From assembly GCF_900101855.1 (NCBI RefSeq), contig NZ_FMVC01000005.1, positions 310,001 to 374,000 of the forward strand: a stretch of DNA of 64,000 bases, written 5' to 3'. Positions within the stretch are counted from its first letter, which is position 1, and the number at the start of each line of letters is the position of its first letter. Source of the DNA: Flavobacterium anhuiense (lineage in GTDB: Bacteria; Bacteroidota; Bacteroidia; Flavobacteriales; Flavobacteriaceae). The position numbers and the translations under genes were made by a program. Below are positions 45,777-55,805 of the stretch, piece after piece. The notes beneath the pieces are model-generated. The model saw only the letters and a program-made list of their open reading frames with translations, made no database searches and was not told where the DNA came from.

Positions 45777-48477
45777 TTTTCGTTTCTAAAATTGAGGTTA
45801 AACTATTGATCAAATTCACTGAAGAAATCTCTGGATTTGCTATTTCTAAATTATTTTCCTGTTTATTGAATAAATCCTGAGTATTTTTAAAACGCAAGCT
45901 ATCATGCCAATTACTGTAATTAGGTATTAGAGTTTCCAATTCTTGAAGACTTACAAACAGACATTCGCATTTTATGTTTGTTGGAAGGCATATTGAAAGA
46001 AACAGTTTTAAACGTTTTTTGAATTCAGGAGTTTGTAATTCAGGAATAAAATCAGGAAATAATAAGATGGCATTTTTCTTAAAAAGTTCGTCATTAATTG
46101 TAATGAGTCCGTTTCCAGAAGAAACTGTAATGCGAAATGCATAATCGGATGATTTACTTTTTGTATAATCTGTAGTTATTACAGTTTGAGAATCGCTAGA
46201 AACCAAAAGATATTTCTCCGAAGCAAATTCCAAGTAACCATTTTGAAATTGAGTATCCAAAACAGTTTGGTTCAGACTATTTAGAATATAATTTATATTA
46301 TTTACTGATTGAAAATCAATATTCTGAATTGTGTAATTTAAACTATCACTTTGCTTTACGATTTGTATGTTATATTTTAATTGATTTAAAAGAATAGAGG
46401 TTTCAATAAAGATGCTGCCTTTTCTTTTTTCTTTAAACCAATATACTTTTTGTATAGTTTTATTGGCGTTCAATTGGTCTTCTATAGAATGTTGTGAAGC
46501 TTCAAATTGAGCCGTAATAAAATTGTTATATATATTTTTTAATCCGAAAAGGAGATTCAGTTTTAATTCAAATCCCGAAAAATTGCTGAAATCGGTTTTG
46601 CTTAATTTTTCTTTTTTATTGAGATGTTCTGATTTAAAAATAAAATCAGACGTGTTTTCATTGATGTAATCGTAATGATCGTTTTTAATATTGAGATTAT
46701 GAGTCGGAGTTATTTTTGAAGCCGTCAGAAAATTGCAGGCTTTTATTCTATTATACGTTAGTAAATCAAGGTTTTGAAGATATAGACTCTTCAAAATGAT
46801 TTGATCTTTTTTCTTATTTCCCGTATAAATTGTACCAGCAATTATGGCATCAATAACTTTAGGCGATTCGCCGTGTCTCGCAAGCAAATGATCTAAAATT
46901 GTATTTCTTCTTTCAAAATTGACATCTTCTTCCTCCATGATTTTCATCATTCCAAAGATGTAAGCATTGTAAGGATCTTGCTGATATTCTAACCAGCTTT
47001 TTTCTTTTAGTTCTTTTTTAGTTTCGTCGCCATAAGTGTATTCAAACACATTATTGTTTTTTAATAAAGGCTTGATATGAGGAACATTGTACAGTGACTG
47101 ATAAAAATAGCTTGGAGAAAACATTTTGTACGGAACAGGATATTCTAAGTGTTTTTTCTCATACTTATCTTTTAGCGCATAAAAAGCATCTTTGTCTGAT
47201 GGCGAACCGCATACAGAATTGGTAAAAGAAAATAGTTTTGAAACATTGGCCAGTTGCGAAAACTGATTGGCCAGAACCTGATCAAATAAGGTTAAGTAGC
47301 CTTTTAGCTGACGTGATTGCGCGACTTGTATGGGAGCAGAATCATCTTCAATTTTATCATCGCCAATGCCATATTGCTGCGGAAATGTATTTTGGATAGA
47401 ATAATAGCTGTTAATGTCTCTAAAACTGCTTTTAGGCAATTTTATAGCAGGTTTGTTATTTAAACTTATCGCTGTTTCTTGATATTTACTGAGATTAATT
47501 TGCAACGGGCTTAAAGCATCAGTTTGAACTTCTTTTCCGTTGCTGATTAACAATAGTTTTTTTTCTCCATAAGAAGCCAGAATATCTATCGCTATTATCT
47601 GACTGATAGTCGATTGCAATGCTTGAACATGATTACTGTTCTGATAAAGCTGAACTCCTGAAACTGAAATAATACCAGCTACAGACTCAATTACTGGAAT
47701 TAGATCGATAGTTTTGAGAGTATCTTTTTTATCTAATATAGATTCGCTTAAAATCCAGCCATTTTTTAGATAAGGCCCATCATATATTTCGGCAGCATTA
47801 TATCCATCTTCTTTTAGAGAATCATAATTTACCTGAGCTATTTTCGGAAAAATATAAGTGCGAATTTTGTCTTGCAGTTCTAATAAAATGGCTTGTTCGT
47901 CTGCGTCTTTTTCAATTTCAATTTTTCCGCCAATCAAGCAGTTTTGTGGCTGCAGAGCAATTGGCATATTAAAAAGTTCGCCAATATTTCGGCTTTGGTT
48001 AAGGTAATAAAATGACGATTTACAAATAGTATCTCGCTGAATGCTATCGGTAATATCGGGATTTATATAAAGATATACTTGATATACTCTGCTAAATGGT
48101 GGAAGATTGTCATTGTAAGTTACTATTTCGGCATTATAAACATCTTCGATCCCGTCAATGATGTATTTTTTGTAATCATCAATTGTATAGGGCGAAGTGG
48201 TCAAGATTTTATAAGGAAGATAGAACTGATTTTCTATTTCCATTTTTCCTGTAGAATCGGTCAAAATATCGGGAATAGAAAAATCGATACAATAACCTAA
48301 TTCTGTAAGCGCATAACAAACCTGATCCAAAATGGTCATTCCAGGATCGCTCGGATTAAAGTTGGTCCATTCTGTACCAATATGATTTTGGATATAATCA
48401 ATAGCTTCGTCTTTCAGGAAATTGAAATCCTGATGCGGCGGAAGCTGTGTTTTTGTTATTTGATTATTAATATCCAT
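45760..48477 (-). CDS. eCIS large baseplate protein (Afp12-like)
   Basis: 905 residues. The N-terminal motif HIGTEWTNFNPSDPGMTILD followed by QVCYALTELGYCIDF is the signature of Bacteroidota eCIS baseplate wedge proteins (gp6/gp7-related). The middle contains DQVLANQFSQLANVSKLFSF. No signal or membrane helix. Its start codon shares one base with the stop of the gp47-type gene upstream, and it overlaps the tape-measure gene downstream, so the block is translated together. It would build the baseplate wedges with the next protein. Confidence 0.8.
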   Translation of the reverse strand: MDINNQITKTQLPPHQDFNFLKDEAIDYIQNHIGTEWTNFNPSDPGMTILDQVCYALTELGYCIDFSIPDILTDSTGKMEIENQFYLPYKILTTSPYTIDDYKKYIIDGIEDVYNAEIVTYNDNLPPFSRVYQVYLYINPDITDSIQRDTICKSSFYYLNQSRNIGELFNMPIALQPQNCLIGGKIEIEKDADEQAILLELQDKIRTYIFPKIAQVNYDSLKEDGYNAAEIYDGPYLKNGWILSESILDKKDTLKTIDLIPVIESVAGIISVSGVQLYQNSNHVQALQSTISQIIAIDILASYGEKKLLLISNGKEVQTDALSPLQINLSKYQETAISLNNKPAIKLPKSSFRDINSYYSIQNTFPQQYGIGDDKIEDDSAPIQVAQSRQLKGYLTLFDQVLANQFSQLANVSKLFSFTNSVCGSPSDKDAFYALKDKYEKKHLEYPVPYKMFSPSYFYQSLYNVPHIKPLLKNNNVFEYTYGDETKKELKEKSWLEYQQDPYNAYIFGMMKIMEEEDVNFERRNTILDHLLARHGESPKVIDAIIAGTIYTGNKKKDQIILKSLYLQNLDLLTYNRIKACNFLTASKITPTHNLNIKNDHYDYINENTSDFIFKSEHLNKKEKLSKTDFSNFSGFELKLNLLFGLKNIYNNFITAQFEASQHSIEDQLNANKTIQKVYWFKEKRKGSIFIETSILLNQLKYNIQIVKQSDSLNYTIQNIDFQSVNNINYILNSLNQTVLDTQFQNGYLEFASEKYLLVSSDSQTVITTDYTKSKSSDYAFRITVSSGNGLITINDELFKKNAILLFPDFIPELQTPEFKKRLKLFLSICLPTNIKCECLFVSLQELETLIPNYSNWHDSLRFKNTQDLFNKQENNLEIANPEISSVNLINSLTSILETKNGRNK

Positions 48478-51400
48478 TATATCAGATTTGAAATATTATG
48501 ATTGGGAGCAGAAACTAAAAGCGTTGCTTGTCCGTATGGCATTAAAGTTTTTTTTTCACTTTTTAAAGCGGTTTGCACTCCCGTAATGGGATTGATGTAA
48601 TAGCTTGAAAAGGATACATTTTCGACAGAAAGGACTCCTTCAATAGTTTGAATAAATGTGCTCACTTTGGCATCAACAAGCGGTTTGTCGATTTCTATTT
48701 CCGAAGGGCAATTGGAAATCCATGGCGATAAGTACTTCTTTAAAGCTAGATTTACATTTTTGTTTACCAACGTTTTTTGGTAGTTTGGATCGACTATAAT
48801 AGAGATATTGATGCAAACATATTCCAGATTAAAATTGGAAATGTTCATGTTTATAAATGGCGACGAATTGGCGCTTAAATACTGTTTTACTTGAATCTCA
48901 AGTGCATTTGTTACCAAAGGAATAAAAGCGTTTGAAGCGTTATCTGACGCTATTTTTTTGACTAAATAAACATTAGTGCTGTTGTCGCTTTTTTTAGTAA
49001 CTACTTTTGAATAGTATACGGTATCAAATTTTTCGGCAATCAGCGTATAATAATCGGTTAATGTGCTTGCTCTGTTTTTGGTTTTAATGCTATTGCTTAC
49101 TCTTTTGTTTCTATCGGTTTTGTCTTCCGCGGCTTTTCCTCCAAAAGAAGCGAATGGCTGAATGATGGTACCTATTTCTGGAATCTTGGTTTCCGGTTTT
49201 GTGATTGCATTAGCCTCTATCTGCGGACTTTGTGTATCGGTCAGAAATGAAGTTCCTGTTCGTTGTACACTAAAACCGTTGGTTTGCATAAAAGTGGTTT
49301 TAGAAAACGAAGCAAGATTGCCAGTAGCCGCAATAGAAATCCAGTTTTTGGTTCCAGGCATTATCGTGCTGTTATTATTGCAATCTGCGGGAATAGGAAT
49401 TTCTATAATTCCAGAACATCTAAATTGGCTGGTTTGATCAGATAAAGGCTGAATGTTTTTCCAACCTGAATCGCTTAAATAGTAATACATTATGTCATTC
49501 TGATTGGTAAGCGCGGTAGAATTTCTGGCCAACTCAAAATAGAGGTTCAAAGTGCTGTCGCAAATCAGATTATCTAGTTCGATAAATAAAGCGCCGTTAT
49601 AATTAAAAGAAGGATAAAGCGGAAAACCTTTTGCGGCATCGTTTTCAGAACTTCCAATGATTTGGGTATTAAATGTATTGGTTTTGGTTTGGTCGGCTGT
49701 TTCACTATCAAATACGGTATAGTTTGAAAAAGGAGCATATATAAAATACTGCAGCGGATAATCGCCAGCTGTGCCATCAAGTTTGTAGGTTACACTAGCA
49801 TTATAAATGGCAGAAAAGGTTTGTATTTTGGGTGCAAAAGGTACATTGGCCGCGGCAATAAAATCTGTCACTTCTTTGTCTTTAGCCATGGCAAGTTTAT
49901 TGCCATTTTGTAAAGCAATGCTAGCCACAACATTTGCATACAATTCTGAGCCAAAGCCATATTCAGGACTTGATAAAGTCATTTTTATAAATCCCGATGA
50001 ACTTTCTTCGGTAAACTTTAAAGTTTCTTTTTGAATGTTTGGATCGGGCTGCAAAAGCTTGACGCCATTTTGCGCAGCATTAGATTTTGGATCGGGTTTA
50101 GAATATACATAATAACTGCTGGAGGTGTTTAGAGTATTATTGATAGCATTTATTGGCTCAGGATCAAATAAATAAACAGATTTAGGGATTTCATCAATGG
50201 GAATAAAAAAATTATCAATATCACTGCTTTCAATTTTGGTCATTTTCAGGCCTTGCCATGATTTGTTTTGAATAATATTAAAATCAACAGTAAAACTGGT
50301 GTTTGTGAATTCGCTTGGAAAAACAACATCCTCCTCTGGTTTAGATAATATATTTCTAATTGTTCTTCTAAGTCCTGCTTTTGGAGTTGTTTTAGTTGGA
50401 TGCAGATATTCATTATATTGCTGATAATATACTTCAAAATCAGCTGGTCTTTTATCCCAATCTATTTCTACGATAAAACTGTCGAGAGGTTTGCTCAAGA
50501 TTTCATTATTTCCAATAATAAAATTGGCATTTACCAGCGGAATTGGTCCAAAAGGAGTGTAGGGATTTTTTGTGCTTAATTCACCAAAATCATTATACAA
50601 TTGAAAGGTTTTTACACCCGTTACTTTTAAAGCAATAGTTATCGAAGTAATTTTAGGAGGCTCTTGCGGATTTGGAACATTCTGAAATAAAATCTTCATC
50701 ATTGGCCAATCGCTTTTCAATCCGTCAGGATTAACCAAAAAAGGTTCGATTGAAGCTACTGTCTCGTCAAGAACTATCTCTATCGTAAAAACAGTATTTT
50801 GCTTTGTAGCGTCTGCTGTAAAATCTGCAGGAGCCAAATTCAGTTTTAGCCATTCTTTTTGTGTGCTCAAAAAATAGCTGGCTTCTTGCAGTATTTTTAT
50901 ATCTATTGGAGAATCAAATTCCAAAGTCAGGTTTACTGTTCTTACTCCTTCACGCAATAATAACATTGGTGAAGCAAAACCAATTCCGATTAAAGAAGGA
51001 CTTAGAGAAAGATCATCTGAACCGAAAGTTTCCCAACTGATTGCTTTATTTTCTGCGTCTAATTGAATTTCTGTTGGCTTATCAACAGTTTGTAAATTAT
51101 AAAAAGCATTGTTTTTATCTTGATAAGAAAGCTTATGCACGCTCGCAATTGCAGCAGGATTTAGGTTTACATTTTTTTGAGAAGCAAACAGAATAGGATT
51201 CTTTTGCGCATCGACTCCAGCATTAAACAAGGTTCCGGCTGGCAAAGTAAATACAGCTGTTGGCTTTGTAAGCGTCGCACACAAAAAGGTGTGATCGGCA
51301 ACTGCAGGGAGTTTAGTCTGTTTTAGAATATCTCTATAATAAAAATCAAGATGCTTTTCAGAAAGACCATTCATGCGATCTTGCTGTACTTTTAAAATAT

Positions 51401-52202
51401 TTACAAAAGAGCGCAAAAGAACGGTGTCTGGAAAATGTCCTTTTTGAAGATTTAATTTCTTGAATTCTTTTCCCGCATGATGAATTATGGTTTCTAAAAA
51501 CTGAAATAGCTTATCTCCAATTTTGGTTAGAATATCTAGACTAAATGCCGTTATTGAACTTGTTTCCTGTAAAACGGAATGTTCTGTTTCAAATCCGAAA
51601 ACCTGCCAAAAAGGAGTTTTGTCTTTATTGATATACCAAATGCTTTTGTCAAAAGAGTTAAAATCTTGCAGAGGCGCTGAGGCAATAGACAAACCATCAA
51701 TAGCTAATTTGTTTAAATATTCTCTAAAAGACTGAATTGCCCAGAAATCAATGCTTAATCTTGTTTTAACTTCTTGTAAAATATAACTTTTAAGATCGTA
51801 GATTTCGCTATTTCTCAGCATATAATGAGTCCAGCGTTCTATAATTTTATAAATGGCCGTAATGCGGTCAAAAAGATTGTTTAAAGCATTTGAATGCGGA
51901 ATTCCGCCGTTTTCGTTTTGTATTAATCTTTGAATTTCGGTACAGCTATTTTTATAATCTGAATGCAGTTTTTTGTAGTTTGTTTTTGAAATCGAAGCCA
52001 TCAGAAAAACAGGATCTTTTAGTAAAAACGGACTCCAATTGCCATAAATGGTATTGTTGTCATTATAGAAATTGATCAATTTGCTGAATTCTGTCAAAAA
52101 GTACAGCCAGTCTTGCTCGGTTCTTCCGTCTATTAAATGCGGACTTGGAACGAGTGCTTCGTTGAGAGAATTTATAGCGCTATTTTGATCAATTAAAATC
52201 AT
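48477..52202 (-). CDS. eCIS baseplate J/gp47-family protein (Afp11-like)
   Basis: 1241 residues, larger than phage gpJ because of long N-terminal and middle insertions. The J-like part is in the last 300 residues: EDKTDRNKRVSNSIKTKNRA starts the canonical block, and ALKKYLSPWISN, the segment TFIQTIEGVLSVENVSF and LMPYGQATLLVSAP follow. The N-terminal 300 residues are helical, and the middle has several beta modules. It forms the baseplate wedge that links the sheath to the spike. It overlaps the gp25 gene by four bases. Confidence 0.85.
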   Translation of the reverse strand: MILIDQNSAINSLNEALVPSPHLIDGRTEQDWLYFLTEFSKLINFYNDNNTIYGNWSPFLLKDPVFLMASISKTNYKKLHSDYKNSCTEIQRLIQNENGGIPHSNALNNLFDRITAIYKIIERWTHYMLRNSEIYDLKSYILQEVKTRLSIDFWAIQSFREYLNKLAIDGLSIASAPLQDFNSFDKSIWYINKDKTPFWQVFGFETEHSVLQETSSITAFSLDILTKIGDKLFQFLETIIHHAGKEFKKLNLQKGHFPDTVLLRSFVNILKVQQDRMNGLSEKHLDFYYRDILKQTKLPAVADHTFLCATLTKPTAVFTLPAGTLFNAGVDAQKNPILFASQKNVNLNPAAIASVHKLSYQDKNNAFYNLQTVDKPTEIQLDAENKAISWETFGSDDLSLSPSLIGIGFASPMLLLREGVRTVNLTLEFDSPIDIKILQEASYFLSTQKEWLKLNLAPADFTADATKQNTVFTIEIVLDETVASIEPFLVNPDGLKSDWPMMKILFQNVPNPQEPPKITSITIALKVTGVKTFQLYNDFGELSTKNPYTPFGPIPLVNANFIIGNNEILSKPLDSFIVEIDWDKRPADFEVYYQQYNEYLHPTKTTPKAGLRRTIRNILSKPEEDVVFPSEFTNTSFTVDFNIIQNKSWQGLKMTKIESSDIDNFFIPIDEIPKSVYLFDPEPINAINNTLNTSSSYYVYSKPDPKSNAAQNGVKLLQPDPNIQKETLKFTEESSSGFIKMTLSSPEYGFGSELYANVVASIALQNGNKLAMAKDKEVTDFIAAANVPFAPKIQTFSAIYNASVTYKLDGTAGDYPLQYFIYAPFSNYTVFDSETADQTKTNTFNTQIIGSSENDAAKGFPLYPSFNYNGALFIELDNLICDSTLNLYFELARNSTALTNQNDIMYYYLSDSGWKNIQPLSDQTSQFRCSGIIEIPIPADCNNNSTIMPGTKNWISIAATGNLASFSKTTFMQTNGFSVQRTGTSFLTDTQSPQIEANAITKPETKIPEIGTIIQPFASFGGKAAEDKTDRNKRVSNSIKTKNRASTLTDYYTLIAEKFDTVYYSKVVTKKSDNSTNVYLVKKIASDNASNAFIPLVTNALEIQVKQYLSANSSPFINMNISNFNLEYVCINISIIVDPNYQKTLVNKNVNLALKKYLSPWISNCPSEIEIDKPLVDAKVSTFIQTIEGVLSVENVSFSSYYINPITGVQTALKSEKKTLMPYGQATLLVSAPNHNISNLI

Positions 52203-52633
52203 TTTTTCTTGTCTAAGTTTGTTCCTTCTTTTACATAAAATGGGAACACATAGTTGTGTCTTGTATTGGTTTTTGAATAGATGTAGCTAATCAGTATTTC
52301 TATTTTTCCGTTTGCAACATCAGTCGATGCAACTTTTACATCTTGTACTAATATTCTTGGCTCGTAACGCAGTAGGGAAAACTTGATAGCTTCAATGATT
52401 TCGCCTTTAAGCGTGCTGTCAATTTTTCTAAACATAAATTGCTGTATTCCTGAACCAAATTCGGACTCAAGAGTGCGTTCGCCTTTTCGGGTATTTAGAA
52501 TAACATGAATAGATTCGTTAATGTTGGTTTCATTAGCGGACAAATTCAGCTGATAGTTATCTGCAGAGAAAGACACAGGAAATGCCCACCCTGAACCTAA
52601 AAAGGCAGTTTCATTATGTTCCAAATTATCCAC
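52199..52633 (-). CDS. eCIS gp25-like baseplate protein (Afp9-like)
   Basis: 144 residues. It has the GPW/gp25 core: GSGWAFPVSFS at the start, VILNTRKGERTLESEFGSGI near the middle (the conserved R-GER and E-FG), and EIIEAIKFSLLRYEPRILVQ. gp25 proteins begin sheath polymerisation at the baseplate. The length is normal for the family. It overlaps the PAAR gene by eight bases. Confidence 0.93.
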   Translation of the reverse strand: MDNLEHNETAFLGSGWAFPVSFSADNYQLNLSANETNINESIHVILNTRKGERTLESEFGSGIQQFMFRKIDSTLKGEIIEAIKFSLLRYEPRILVQDVKVASTDVANGKIEILISYIYSKTNTRHNYVFPFYVKEGTNLDKKK

Positions 52634-52925
52634 CGATCATTACATTAAATGCTCCTAGCATAATTGAGCCTCCGTGGGCTGTCGTATCTCCCATTCTTGC
52701 GGCTGGCATACCGCAAATCATAACTGTCGCAGATCCTTTTATAATAGAATCTGGTGGTCCTACACAAACCAGTGTATCGCCAACTTTGGCTGCTGGTAAT
52801 CCGCCGATTAAAACAGTTGGCGCACATGGTCCTACTATTGGTCCGCCTACATGCGGAACTGGTGGCACTCCCGGAGTAACCATAGGACATTGGTGAAAGT
52901 CTGTAAGTCTTGCTGCTGGTGGCAT
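52626..52925 (-). CDS. PAAR-type spike tip protein (Afp10-like)
   Basis: 99 residues with PAAR-like repeats: MPPAARLTDFHQCP, GGLPAAKVGDTLVC, CGMPAARMGDTTAHGG. His and Cys residues at repeat turns would bind the tip zinc. It is a bare PAAR without an extension domain, so it sharpens the spike rather than carrying a toxin. The 129 bases between it and the spike gene are a tandem-repeat stretch without a gene. Confidence 0.93.
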   Translation of the reverse strand: MPPAARLTDFHQCPMVTPGVPPVPHVGGPIVGPCAPTVLIGGLPAAKVGDTLVCVGPPDSIIKGSATVMICGMPAARMGDTTAHGGSIMLGAFNVMIGG

Positions 52926-53045
52926 AAGTTTGTTGTTTATGGTTTATGGTTTGTTGTTTATTGTTTATTGTTTGTTGTTTCTGGTTTTTGTTCATAGCTT
53001 TTTAGTCATAATTGGGCATTAACTATAAACTATAAACCATCAACC
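52926..53045. repeat. Short tandem repeats between spike and PAAR genes
   Basis: Units of TTTGTTGTTTATGG and TTTATTGTTTG recur at 52928-52985. Their rough complement (ACTATAAACTATAAACCAT) follows at 53023-53042, so the RNA could fold. No coding frame is credible. It may act as a spacer or a slippage-prone tract. Confidence 0.5.
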
Positions 53046-53054
53046 ACAAACTGA

Positions 53055-54854
53055 TTAATTAATCATTACCATCGCGCCTTTCAATGTCAATTGCATTCCG
53101 CCTGAGACTTGAGCCATTTGTCCGCCTTGAGCGCTGTATTGCATATCTGCGTTTTCTTTGATGTTAAGGCCTTTTATAGCAACATCTCCGCCACTTGACT
53201 GTATGTTGACACCTTGATTTCCTTTGATGGTAACATTTTGATTTGCCGAAATGTTGATGTTTTTTTGGCTTGATAAATCAATTCCACTGTTAGACATAAC
53301 AATACTGTTATTGTTTTCGTCCTGAATGGTGATTTTCTTGTCTTTATCGCTAATGATGATGGTGTTTTTATTGGGTGTGGCAACAGTCCATACTTTGTTT
53401 TCATCATCAAACTGCACCGATATTCCTGATTTGGAAACAATAGCTTTTATTGAGTTTTTCTGATTTGGGTCTAAACCTGTATAAGGTTTTATGCTTGTAC
53501 TGCTGTAGACGCTTCCGAGAATTATAGGATAACGCGGATCTTCATTTATAAAACCCAGAATGACTTCGTCTCCAACTTCGGGCATGAAGAAAGCTCCAGC
53601 TCCGCTTGTCGAATAAAAATTGGTAAGCCTTGCCCAGATTCCTTGCCCTTTTGGATCCAATAACGGAACATCTACTAAAACTCTGTATTGAGAATCAGGA
53701 TCTTCATACATCTGTTTTACAGTTGCGTTAAAAAGGCCTTTCGCTCCAGGAACTAGACCAGAAGCCGGCGGTGCCATAACATCTGGTTCTTCGGTAAACC
53801 AAAAAGGAGAAAGCCCCAGTGAAACCTCAGTAATCCAGTTTCCTTGCGATAAATCGTGTACAACTCCTGCAACTAAGTAATCGCCATTAAAGCGATCTCC
53901 AAGACCGGCGAAGGTCATATATTTTCCGGGATCAACTAAATTTGTGCCTTGAAATTTGGCTTCTCCCATTATTTTAGAATATTCACTTTTAATAATCTGT
54001 GCTTTCGACCAATTAGTCAAATCAGCAGTTTCTAGCGGGGCAGAAGTCTGCAATTGATAGGTCGAGAGTCCGACAACTTCAGAAAGTTTTTTTGTAGTTA
54101 AATTTCCTGATCCGCTAACATCTGGTGCTGCATTACCCGTTACAACGGCTTGGGTTTTAAAATCCCAGCTATTGGCAGCCACATTTCCTAACTGGGTAAC
54201 AGCACTTAATTTGGCATTAAATTCAAGCAAAGTATCGCCATACGTTACGGTAAGCACTGATGAGATGTTTTTGTCGGGAGGAAATACAGAAATTTTTCCG
54301 TTTAATGTGGTTACGATTAGTCCATTTGCCTCGGCAAGAGATAAAAGATAATCCCAATCGGTAACGTAAAATTGTACTTGTTCTGGCCAAGTTGTGCTAG
54401 TAGCAGTAACATCTGCGCTTAATCCCGAATAGTTTCCTATAAGAGACGTCATAATATCACTGTCTTTTTGTTTTGAGTAAGTAAGGCTTTTTCGGCCCAC
54501 AATCATTTTTATGGCGTTGTCACGGCATTCAACTTCAAGAGCCGATCCTACAAGATTATCAATACGGATGGTCTGGCTCATGATTACACCAGAAAAAATA
54601 ACTGCGTTGGTATTATCATATCCAGCTTCAATGCTGATTGATGCTCCTGGAACAAAAGTAGCGGAAGAACTGGCGTCAAATTTACCAGTATTAGGTTCTC
54701 CGTCTAGAATGGTAACTTTTGCAGAAGCAATTCGGTTTACTTTTTTTTCTATATGTACAGAAAGCACACTTAGTTCATCGGCTATTGGAGAACCGTTGAC
54801 TTTTACGACAAATGTTGCGATTCCGCCACTTTTTATTTCGGTTGAGGCACTCAT
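53055..54854 (-). CDS. eCIS VgrG-like spike protein (Afp8-like)
   Basis: 599 residues. The gp27-like N-terminal part (VSFSVEKKVN-type region at LSVHIEKKVNRIASAKVTIL; WDYLLSLAEANGLIV) is followed by the gp5-like OB fold (DPKGQGIWARLTNFYSTSGA, MPEVGDEVILGFINEDPRYP, ILGSVYSS) and a beta-helix needle near residues 490-560 (NKKITIQD-like strands, NINISANQNVTIKGNQGVNI). It has no C-terminal effector extension. It forms the trimeric spike topped by the PAAR protein. The stop-start junction with the LysM gene shares one base. Confidence 0.93.
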   Translation of the reverse strand: MSASTEIKSGGIATFVVKVNGSPIADELSVLSVHIEKKVNRIASAKVTILDGEPNTGKFDASSSATFVPGASISIEAGYDNTNAVIFSGVIMSQTIRIDNLVGSALEVECRDNAIKMIVGRKSLTYSKQKDSDIMTSLIGNYSGLSADVTATSTTWPEQVQFYVTDWDYLLSLAEANGLIVTTLNGKISVFPPDKNISSVLTVTYGDTLLEFNAKLSAVTQLGNVAANSWDFKTQAVVTGNAAPDVSGSGNLTTKKLSEVVGLSTYQLQTSAPLETADLTNWSKAQIIKSEYSKIMGEAKFQGTNLVDPGKYMTFAGLGDRFNGDYLVAGVVHDLSQGNWITEVSLGLSPFWFTEEPDVMAPPASGLVPGAKGLFNATVKQMYEDPDSQYRVLVDVPLLDPKGQGIWARLTNFYSTSGAGAFFMPEVGDEVILGFINEDPRYPIILGSVYSSTSIKPYTGLDPNQKNSIKAIVSKSGISVQFDDENKVWTVATPNKNTIIISDKDKKITIQDENNNSIVMSNSGIDLSSQKNINISANQNVTIKGNQGVNIQSSGGDVAIKGLNIKENADMQYSAQGGQMAQVSGGMQLTLKGAMVMIN

Positions 54855-55528
54855 TAATTTGAAGGGTTTATAGGTGGAAAAATTAATTTGTCGATACCAT
54901 TTAGGTTTCTGAATTTGTTAAGTTTATTATACTCTGCAACCTGTATGTAGTACGAATCATCGTTCCATACTTTCTGGCACAGCTGTGGCAATGACATTCC
55001 TTCGGAAACACTCACAATGTGGGTAAGGTCTGGAGATTCTGGAGCATCAGTTCTAGTTACTGTTTTTGGAGAAATGTAACGGCTAAATGACAGCGATATC
55101 TTAGCTCTAAGCGGACTTCCGTCTGGTTTGAATAAAGTGTAAGAGATGTCAATAGAATCGAGTACTCCGTTGAATGTGATATTCTGCCCCCATTGTACTT
55201 TTACAAAATTAGGTCGGTGTATTTTACCGTTATAGGTGTAAATAATCGTTTCTAAAGCAGTTATTTCTTTGGCCATATCGGTACGTTTGGCATCTATAAT
55301 TCCGGTACAGTCTATTACCATTTCAAAGCTCAGTTTATCGCTTGGAGTGCTTTTGTACTTTTGCGAAGCCGAACTTGTTGCGGGTGCTTGCTGCTCGTTG
55401 TATTCGATGCTTTTCTGTATTTTGATATTATCAGGATTAATCATAAAGGCATACGGACTTCCAGAGAATTTGTTTTGAAATTCTTCGTCTGTGTATCCCG
55501 TAATTTTCATTAATTCTAAACTTGCCAT
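54854..55528 (-). CDS. eCIS LysM-domain baseplate/tube protein (Afp7-like)
   Basis: 224 residues. The N-terminal 150 residues are of the gp53/tube-adaptor kind (YAFMINPDNIKIQKSIEYNE, KLSFEMVIDCTGIID). The C-terminal 55 residues are a LysM domain (VSEGMSLPQLCQKVWNDDSY, IQVAEYNKLNKFRNLNGIDK, LIFPP). This layout is the standard eCIS hub protein joining tube and spike. The function is structural, and peptidoglycan binding by the LysM is uncertain. Confidence 0.9.
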   Translation of the reverse strand: MASLELMKITGYTDEEFQNKFSGSPYAFMINPDNIKIQKSIEYNEQQAPATSSASQKYKSTPSDKLSFEMVIDCTGIIDAKRTDMAKEITALETIIYTYNGKIHRPNFVKVQWGQNITFNGVLDSIDISYTLFKPDGSPLRAKISLSFSRYISPKTVTRTDAPESPDLTHIVSVSEGMSLPQLCQKVWNDDSYYIQVAEYNKLNKFRNLNGIDKLIFPPINPSN

Positions 55529-55578
55529 TGGGTTATTATTTTAAGTTTAAATTTTTTAAAGCCTGTTAAATGTTTTCT

Positions 55579-55602
55579 CTCGCAGATTTCGCTGATCATG
55601 CA
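55579..55602. repeat. Partial copy of a CTCGCAGATTTCGC-type intergenic repeat
   Basis: CTCGCAGATTTCGCTGATCATGCAG lies in the 100-base gap between the LysM gene and the small DUF5908 gene. From memory, variants of this motif are scattered through Flavobacterium intergenic regions. Only one copy is seen in this window, so the call is tentative. Confidence 0.3.
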
Positions 55603-55628
55603 GGTTTTTTTAATCTTTTGATGTGGCT

Positions 55629-55799
55629 TTAACGTTTATAGCTATTCTCCTGATTTTTCTCTGCAATTAATCTTTTACATTCTTCCAGCAGCTGTTTTCT
55701 CAAAATGGAAAATTCTCTTTCTTTGGTCAGAGCCAAATTCTTCGCATTTGTTGTTACGATTTCCGTTTTGATAATGAGTTCTCTTATTTCGATTGGCAT
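55629..55799 (-). CDS. Small DUF5908-type eCIS protein (Afp6 position)
   Basis: This 56-codon gene reads ATG at 55799 to TAA at 55629. The protein begins MPIEIRELIIKTEI and ends NQENSYKR, with a helical Leu/Lys/Glu-rich middle. The opening MPIEIREL is the mark of DUF5908, a family of small proteins found between tube and LysM genes in Bacteroidota eCIS clusters. It sits exactly there, six bases after the tube gene. It probably corresponds to Afp6; its molecular role is unknown. Confidence 0.85.
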   Translation of the reverse strand: MPIEIRELIIKTEIVTTNAKNLALTKEREFSILRKQLLEECKRLIAEKNQENSYKR

Positions 55800-55805
55800 A
55801 ATGGT

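Noticed and set aside
52582..52896. A frame opposite the PAAR gene encoding Pro/Thr-rich sequence
   Set aside because: It mirrors the PAAR repeats and has no start context.
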